From Owenia fusiformis (Eukaryota > Annelida > Polychaeta > Sabellida > Oweniidae), in the NCBI GenBank assembly GCA_903813345.2, contig CAIIXF020000012.1, positions 14,998,020 to 15,062,019 on the forward strand: a stretch of 64,000 nucleotides of DNA, written 5' to 3'. A program made the translations under genes and the position numbers. The notes under the pieces were generated by a model. It saw nothing but the letters and a program-made list of their open reading frames with translations, had not been told where the DNA came from and did no database searches. Shown here piece by piece: positions 57,401-64,000 of this stretch. Position 1 is the stretch's first letter, and every line of letters starts with the position of its first letter.

Positions 57401-59111
57401 CAGATTCCACTCTTTTCCACTCTATTTTGCAATTTAAAACATAACCACAATGAAATTTTCTATAGAGAGCAACTTATAAAGTTATAGCATACCTCTCTCT
57501 TAAAAAATGGATGTTCTAATGCTTGCTTGGCAGTCAGTCTTTTCTTAGGATTTACAACTAATAGTTTTGATATCAGATCTTTCGGAGGGTCGCTAATGTC
57601 ATCCCATTCAGGGCTACCAAATTTGTATTTGCCCTCCATGATTGCACGCAGCATATACATTTGCTTTCTGTGCCAGAATGGAGGGTGACCTGATAGACTG
57701 AAATACATACAGAGCATAGTCATAAATACTGGGTAGCATCTTAAACAGTGATGAATATGACAAATACATTCTATAATGATAAATACTATTCCCTAATGAT
57801 AAGTACACCCTATAATGACAAATGCATTCCATAATGCCAAATAATCCCATATTGACAAATATATCCCATAATGACAAATACATCCCATATAGTCTAATAA
57901 TGAATGGACATTACTCTTCCTAGCTAGAGACCAATGAATCATTTCATTTTGAAACCATAAAGCATCATATAAAATAAATCTCAACAAAAATGAATCATTT
58001 TGTAGTAAATATATGTAAGTAATACAAGCAGATATGGTGAAACTTATCAATGAATGAATATTGAAAAAATAAAATTAGAAAATAAATGTAGACTTACAGA
58101 GTATACATAATGACCCCAACTGCCCACATATCGACCTCACAGCCATAGCCATCCACCTGCTCGTACATGGACACTGCAAGGACCTCAGGGGCTAGGTACC
58201 CTGGGGTGCCACACAGGTCAGTTAGAGTCTCCCCCTGGGCCATGACGTGTGCAAACCCAAAGTCTGATAGCATAATGTTAAGATTGTCATCTAGCAGAAT
58301 ATTCTCAGGCTGAAAATACAAAATTGATCAAGTATTGTAAATGTTATGTAAGTATTGAGAAAATTCATGAATATATTTCTCAAATTGCCTAACTAACTAA
58401 TTGCCTAACTATTTACCAAATAAAAAAAGACCCAAATACCAGAGAGACTAAACAAAACTGGATTGAACTGATAAAATAAATTGATTTTTCTCTCCTGTAT
58501 AAACTAGATACATCTTCAGTATGTGAAAATGTGAACATGTTCTTATATACAAAGGCACCTTGAAACATTAACCCATTTCTAGACCCTGTTTATTTATTCA
58601 GTTACTAAGGTGACCAGAATAACCTATCCTGTATATCTGATAAGGCCACCGTAAACTTTCCTTTTGATTTTTACAAAGCTGATTTTCAAAAAATTGACTA
58701 GACAGTTAAAATCTGCTTCAGTTGCTTAAAATAAGAGAATTTTGAGCCAACGTTGTATTTTGTTCAGAATACTTTCAATTTAAGGTTCTCAATGCATTAA
58801 CATAGTGTTTTCAAAATTTTTTTTTTAAACTTTTGAAAATTCTTCAGAATTGGTAAAAATTCCTCGATTTTTTAGGATTTCTATCAGGCAAGTCATTTTC
58901 AATCTCAATTGTAGTTCCTACTTCAAACATTGTATTTTTCCAATATGTCATACTACGAAATACACTACACACCTTGAGGTCTCTGTGTATGATGCCTTTA
59001 TCATGTATAAAAGCCACAGCTTCGATTAATTGTCTCATTATTGTACGTGTACGTTTCTCTGATAATGTTACGACTTGAGTGAGGTAGTCAAACAGCTCCC
59101 CCTTGCGACAT
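51457..59111 (-). CDS. PHKG: Phosphorylase kinase gamma catalytic subunit (5' partial)
   Basis: Ser/Thr kinase of the phosphorylase kinase complex, which activates glycogen phosphorylase. Exons in phase: 58973-59111 ([14 protein letters not shown]), 58098-58309 ([20 protein letters not shown]), 57493-57697 ([30 protein letters not shown]), 55182-55256 and 54390-54631 ([37 protein letters not shown]), then candidate last exon 51457-51619. The catalytic loop and an acidic Asp at the place of mammalian Glu182 are present, fitting a kinase that needs no activation-loop phosphorylation. The 54-kb exon covers both calmodulin-binding segments of the family. If its donor (CACAG|GTGATA) is not used, the protein ends at TGA 54386-54388. 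The last exon fits phase and adds 53 residues ending [15 protein letters not shown]. The exons for the Gly-rich loop and Lys are absent, presumably beyond the right edge. Confidence 0.9.
53390..53650. repeat. Imperfect minisatellite (GCATTTACATGTAATTTTTG)
   Basis: GCATTTACATGTAATTTTTG and GCATGTTATAATGT alternate about six times with drift. Located in the last intron of PHKG. Confidence 0.7.
55549..56838. mobile_element. 1.29-kb non-autonomous element with 160-bp tandem repeats, in a PHKG intron
   Basis: Ends ATGTCCCCAC (55549) and GTGGGGACAT (56838) are perfect 10-bp inverted repeats. Inside, 55590-56280 holds almost five copies of a unit of about 160 bp (GTAGACAAGACTTTACAGGC, AAAATCCAAAATGGCTGCC, AATCATCCCTGAAAATTTGA). 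The right end has a (GACG)n microsatellite (56754-56792) followed by GGCCCCACACTATGTGGTGT. No transposase. Lies between the PHKG exons at 55182 and 57493. Confidence 0.75.
57345..57450. repeat. Dispersed repeat, inverse copy at 59990-60100
   Basis: GCATTTCTATACAATTTAGAGTGT and TCCACTCTATTTTGCAATTT-AAAAC here are matched in inverse by AAAATGCAAAATAGAGTGGA and CTCTAAATTGTATAGAAATGC at 59990-60100. More distant relatives (AAAATTGAGTGGAACCAGCA) lie near 44975 and 38477. Confidence 0.55.
57735..57893. repeat. About 20-bp minisatellite in a PHKG intron
   Basis: About eight drifting units of CCCATAATGACAAATACAT, directly upstream of the exon at 57493-57697. Creates false ORFs on the minus strand. 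Confidence 0.75.
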
Positions 59112-59548
59112 CTGAAAATAGACAATCACACATATGAAAATATTTATTACAAATAAATTTAATGTTTACATGGAAAAATGCATGGAGTCGATTGTACCAA
59201 AAACAAACTAACAGGTAAAGCCCTTTCATTTGTTATTGAATTGTCACACTAGCCAGTGTGGGCGCACTGTTTTCTACTGTGTGAATACTTTGGGGTGGCA
59301 GCGGCGAATGGCATGGCCTGATGTGACAGCTACTTTAGCAGTAGTTGCCGATTTTATCTACCTGGAAATTTAAAACAAGATCTTCCTTCTTCTTTTCCAA
59401 AATACACCTATTTTGCACATATTTTTATTCTATCTATAAATTGCATGTTATCTGCTGTTTTTGAGATTTTGCCATACATGCCTAATACCAGTAAAAGGCC
59501 TGATATAAACCAAGTCTGATATATGGTCCTAACATTAGATACACTGAC

Positions 59549-59619
59549 CTTGTATAACTACAGTTTGCCTTCAAAGCCTTTATACGTTTTCCTAAGCTGC
59601 TGGCAGCGCTGGGTGCCAT
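59549..59619 (-). CDS. Candidate alternative first exon of PHKG
   Basis: ATG at 59617-59619 (context AAAAATGGC) opens MAPSAASSLGKRIKALKANC-SYT and ends ACAAG|GTCAGT, leaving two bases. The next exon (58973-59111) needs exactly one base to complete a codon, so the join is in frame (AGA, Arg, then [10 protein letters not shown]). It would encode a gamma subunit lacking the ATP-binding N-lobe. It may be chance, or belong to another transcript. Confidence 0.3.
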
Positions 59620-62600
59620 TTTTGATCAGTCTCTTAAAATTTTAAAGTCAAGTGTCTTTATGGTTCAATTCAAGTATAAAAATATCCTCTTAATTTTTGC
59701 CAGTAATATCTAGCAATTTACATCCTATTCCCACTGATCGTATTATTTGCTTTCCAATGGTACGTAGCTTTATATAATCTTATGATCTTAATTCAATAGT
59801 TTGTATCTTCTCTATCTCAGTTGAATTGTAGTAATATGCTTGTATACACCTGTAATGCTGAATTCTCTCTTGTACAGTTGTTCTCGTATGTTTTTTTTAT
59901 CTGAACCAGTTAACCCGACATTGGCTTATATACTATTTACGAAAACAAGTTTGAACTGGAGCTAGCTCTGCTATATTCTATCAATAAAAGGTCACGTTGG
60001 TACTGTTTTAAAATGCAAAATAGAGTGGAAAGAAGTGGAATTAGCAAGGAATAACATATACGGACATGAAGTTCATACTCTAAATTGTATAGAAATGCAA
60101 GAAATTCAATAACTTTATTCAAATATTATAGAGAAATGGAGAGGAAAACACAAAAGCAGACGGCATTTTTGGCATGGGACCAGAGAAAATTTATTGCCCT
60201 CTTTACTGCATCATAGTGTACATATTTTTTTCACTGGCCGTCCAGAATCTGGGTGCTCCAGATACAGTCCACCTTTACTACAATGATTTGAATTATTCTT
60301 CATATTCTGGTTGGTTAAATCCTTATTTCTAAGAATATTCATGTGTTATTTCAATGATCAAAAATAACATGTGATACATTTAGATATTAACTCTAAAAAG
60401 TTACCAGTTAAAGAACCAAAGATACCAGTAGAATCCCTTTAATCAATTACTTGTCAAACCTGTCCAAGGTACCAGTTCTTTCTTTAGTTTTTTTCACATG
60501 TACATAGAACTATCAGAAAACAGATATCTCAATTTTAGACTATAGAGGACTAAAACAGATTATGGAGGAATGTTAAGCCATAATTACAACCATAATGGTC
60601 AAGGATATTTGAACACATACATGTATTACAGCATACTTTTCTCAGATACCGTCAGTGTCCAAAAACTAGAACATTTTTTTAGATTTCATAATACTTCCTG
60701 TTATGGAAAGTATATTGTTCCAGTGCCCCCCCCCCCCCTTCCTCCTCCCCCATGTTTTTTTTTGGTTTCTATAATCAGTGGGAGATCTGGAAATTGGAAA
60801 AGGGAAAATTTGGGGTCAATGAGGGTTCATTTACCAAAAAGCTAATTTTGTCAAAAATGGGGCTTTTTTAAAAATGAGGTTTCAGAAAGCCCATTTTAGG
60901 CTTAAATGAAAAAACTACCTTTAGCATGTCCTTCGAAACCTGCCAGTGACAAAGAGTAAGTAGGGAAAGCAAGACTTGATTTTATGTACTAGATTTGGCA
61001 TTTTTTATTAATATTTGTATAAAACAAGATTTTATATGTTCATTATTTACTTGGTTTAATGTGATGCTACGGATTATCATGACATCTCAAACGAGTTAAT
61101 AATTAAGGTGAAAACACATAACTCACAAACAACATTTTCAAAACAGGAACTATGAAAACCTCAAAAATCTTGGATGTTTTTTGTTTGTTTTGTTTATTGA
61201 TTGGTCAAAGTTAATTTTAATGAGTCCCAATTTATGGACATTCGTTTTTTGTTTGTTGTTTGAATTCCTTACATAAACGAGGTGCTATATAATCATATTT
61301 AATTACAGTACACACATGTAATAAAAAACAACATTAGGTCAAAGTTGATTGTTAAGAACTAGTGATATAGATATGTCCTTCTCATTGAAAACCAGGCAAA
61401 CATGACAAAATGTCACCATATCCTGGTACATGGTAGGTTAGTGCAAATAATAAAATAAAATATGAATTGTTACAGCAGCTGTGATGATTTGTCACCATTT
61501 TTGGTGACATTGTCACCATTTTTGGTTGTGACACAATAGCACGAACACCTACGAAAAACCGACTTAATTGTGAAATAAGATGATAGTAAAACATGTATAC
61601 CTCAACACCTCTTTTAATAGAGCATCTCAAAGTGAGAACATTTTTTAGTTCCTTCTCTTCTCAATATTCCTCAAGTCCAATATTATCTTCGATATGTGGT
61701 AAAGTAGAAGGGGATGTCCATGGGATCGGTTTTAGAGGGGATAAGTACGGGGTCTATATAGATTCAATGGGATCCTTCATAGAATTATGGCTGGCCTTAT
61801 TTAATGACATTTAAAAACATGGGTTTATACATTTAATGGGGCCTTGCACTTACGGTGTACTAAAAGTTGACCTTCACAAATGTACAAATGATATGATCTA
61901 TCCTCGACATAGTTAAAAGTTATTTTATTGGTCTACCAGTAAAGCCTTTCTATTTGATAACCCGCACAGGCTTCTCAGTTCCAATGATTTACAACCTTCA
62001 TTAGGTGTCATAAATATGTTTTTATGTTTCCTATATAGTTAGCAATTTGCTAGTTCATACGTACTAACTGTCCATAAAGTGTTTCTTTTCAGACCATTTT
62101 ACCATTTGGGTATTTAAAAAAGGTTGCAGTTATCAAGTACTATGTTCAACCTCCCATAAATCCCTACATCCCCACTAGTCCCCATGGTAACGTATATACA
62201 GTCTTGTACTAAACCCCTGGACCCCCCTCCCCCATTAATTTCACCTCCAAACAAGACCTTGTGGAAATAAGGTATGTTAAGCTCAGGGATCTCAAGGGTT
62301 TAAAGTAAGACTAACCCACTACCATCCCCCAACCCTTAACCATAATACAAAGGTGTGACTCCTTTAAATCTATCAAATTAACCAATCAAATCATTCCATT
62401 ATAGACCAGCCCTGAATTGAAGAAAACAAATACGAGAACCGAATGTGTGATAGGCTGACTCAGTCCAGATTTTTCTTGAGGTCATAGATGATGTTTTACA
62501 AGACATTCTTTTGTAAGGTGACGTCAACTAATGACTCAATGTCAGCAGAGGTCAAAGAAAATTTGTAAAAGTGAATGGCGCTTGAGTAGATAACAAATGA

Positions 62601-62849
62601 CCTATCTAGGATCAACAAAACATGTAATTCGTTACTTGAAAATGTGACGTCAATCAATTCAGAGTATTTCCTTTGATCTACATATGTATTTGTCTTATCT
62701 TAATATGTACATAGAGCTATATATTGATAAGGCAGGCCTTTATCAAGGGTCCTCAAATTTAAGATGGCAAAATATTTTTCTTATGTTTGTTCTCGGCAAA
62801 GTGAGAAAAGGTAAAATTTTTAAAGAAATTGATGCAAAAATTATATTCC

Positions 62850-62945
62850 ATTGCCTCAATACATAAAGTTAAGTTGCCTCAATATATAGATATGTTTGTC
62901 TCAATATACACATACCATTGCCTCAATATAGATACCAGCCTCAAG
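62850..62945. repeat. Short TTGCCTCAATATA repeats
   Basis: TTGCCTCAATAcATA, TTGCCTCAATATATAG, TTGTCTCAATATACAC and TTGCCTCAATATAGATA occur in succession with uneven spacing. Confidence 0.5.
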
Positions 62946-63289
62946 GACAACATCTAAAAGTTGTCAGATTGGTAAGTGGCCTGGTTAAAATATAGTTCAA
63001 AGATATAGCCTGATTCCAAATGTTGACAATCAAAACAATTGCTACATGACATAGTAGGATACATATATTTGTACTAATTATCAAAAATTATGTTTTTTTC
63101 AGAATCTGAACCTTGCACATGTGTTAATGGTAAATACTATAAATTATTCTTCATTAGTCCAGTTTAATACCAGTGCACAGAGTGAAGGGGGAATTCCCCT
63201 TTTTAATTTTTTCTTTAAATGCAACAAGAGACAAGAAAAAAGTTTTGGGATGTAAAAGACTTACCCAGCCTATTGCCAGGTATAGTCAG

Positions 63290-63625
63290 TCTATACCAAA
63301 AGTATACTAAAAGTATACCTTGTTGATAAGTCTATACTGATACCAGACTGATACCATACCAATTAATAGGTATATATACTGAATATAGATCTGTAAATAG
63401 GTATGAAGATACTGAATATACTGAAAGTATACCTGTTTTACTTATGATTTTCAATAGTATACTGAAAGCATACCAAACAAACTCTGATAAATACTGAATA
63501 TACTGAAAGCATACCAGTTTTACTTATGATTTTCAATAGTATTCTGAAAGCATACCAAATAAACTCTGATAAATAATGATTAGACTGAACGTATACCAGT
63601 TTTACTTTATCATTTTATAATATAA
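63290..63625. repeat. 82-bp tandem repeat, about 2.5 units, with related flanking motifs
   Basis: ACTGAATATACTGAAAGTAT...CAAACTCTGATAAAT begins near 63411 and repeats at 63493, with a partial third unit near 63575. GTATACTGAAAGCATACC sub-motifs occur within each unit and upstream from 63290. Confidence 0.75.
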
Positions 63626-64000
63626 ACGGCAAATGCAAAATTCATGATAAAAGTCAACAATTATTCATATGTAAGTTCTATTTTATGACCATTTGTTTCC
63701 ACAACCTGTCCTACCAGACTAGGTGACAGGGGAGCATTCCTGCTCATAATTACATTGAATGTTTTATATATTGAAAACACAAAAAATGAGAGAAAGATAT
63801 GAAAGATACAGTCATAGTAAAATTTGAAAAAGAAATACAGTTAAAATTTGAAAATTAAAACTTTGCATCAAAAATACATCATGAATAAAATTTGAATGTA
63901 GTTAATATAAGAATATTAATTTATTTGTGGTATGTCTTTTAGAAGTCTTCATAATCCTGCATCTAATTAATTAGATAATGTAATGCTAGAAAATAAGACT

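Larger units (their letters stand above)
59112..64000. other. Upstream PHKG region; one candidate alternative first exon, repeats, no other gene
   Basis: Searched on the minus strand for PHKG N-lobe coding (Gly-rich loop, VAIK-type lysine) without success. Contains the candidate exon at 59549-59619, C homopolymer near 60727-60737, a TTGTCACCATTTTTGGTGACA duplication near 61490-61525, and tandem repeats toward the right end. Confidence 0.4.

Noticed and set aside
1-64000. tRNA, rRNA, LTR, retroviral or Polinton content
   Set aside because: No cloverleaf with plausible A and B boxes, no rRNA segments, and no LTR pair, capsid, envelope, protein-primed polymerase or integrase signatures were recognised.

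Overview
This is AT-rich animal nuclear DNA with spliced genes, large introns and many short DNA transposons. The genes have clear animal orthologues, one of them ciliary. Mariner-type, hAT-like and LINE remnants, intronic minisatellites and long C/G homopolymers suggest an invertebrate bilaterian, probably marine. I cannot name the species. No virus-like element (LTR, retroviral or Polinton) was recognised.

All recognisable genes lie on the minus strand. From left to right they are: (1) the 5' three exons of a CDP-alcohol phosphotransferase of the phosphatidylinositol synthase type (170-2505), running off the left edge; (2) an apparently single-exon SH3-domain protein of 611 aa ending in a PP1-docking-like RVHF motif (4051-5886); (3) three tandem paralogues of the ciliary coiled-coil protein CFAP73 (26138-31105, 35412-40473, 43092-48018), whose splice sites and phases I could follow through every exon; (4) the catalytic-core and C-terminal exons of the phosphorylase kinase gamma subunit (51457-59111), whose N-lobe exons lie beyond the right edge or were not found.

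The CFAP73 triplication is the biological centre of the window. Copy 3 keeps the ancestral architecture: a separate first exon encodes an N-terminus that aligns with vertebrate CFAP73. Copies 1 and 2 appear to start inside what is intron 1 in copy 3, giving a new N-terminus. All three copies share an X-box-like (RFX) site at the same relative place. Exon 6 of copies 1 and 2 is nearly identical while other exons group differently, which suggests gene conversion.

The region from 6.5 to 25 kb holds no gene I can support. It contains a 1.8-kb hAT-like element with internal tandem repeats, a family of tiny (71-84 bp) TACCCT-ended elements with 9-bp target duplications, a fold-back mariner derivative, and a LINE insertion with a 13-bp target duplication that was itself invaded by a palindromic element. 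A second fold-back mariner lies at 32.9-33.9 kb. Both fold-backs carry the transposase C-terminus in each arm, in opposite orientation. Several mariner-type ends carry perfect X-box palindromes, one candidate lying directly upstream of CFAP73 copy 1.
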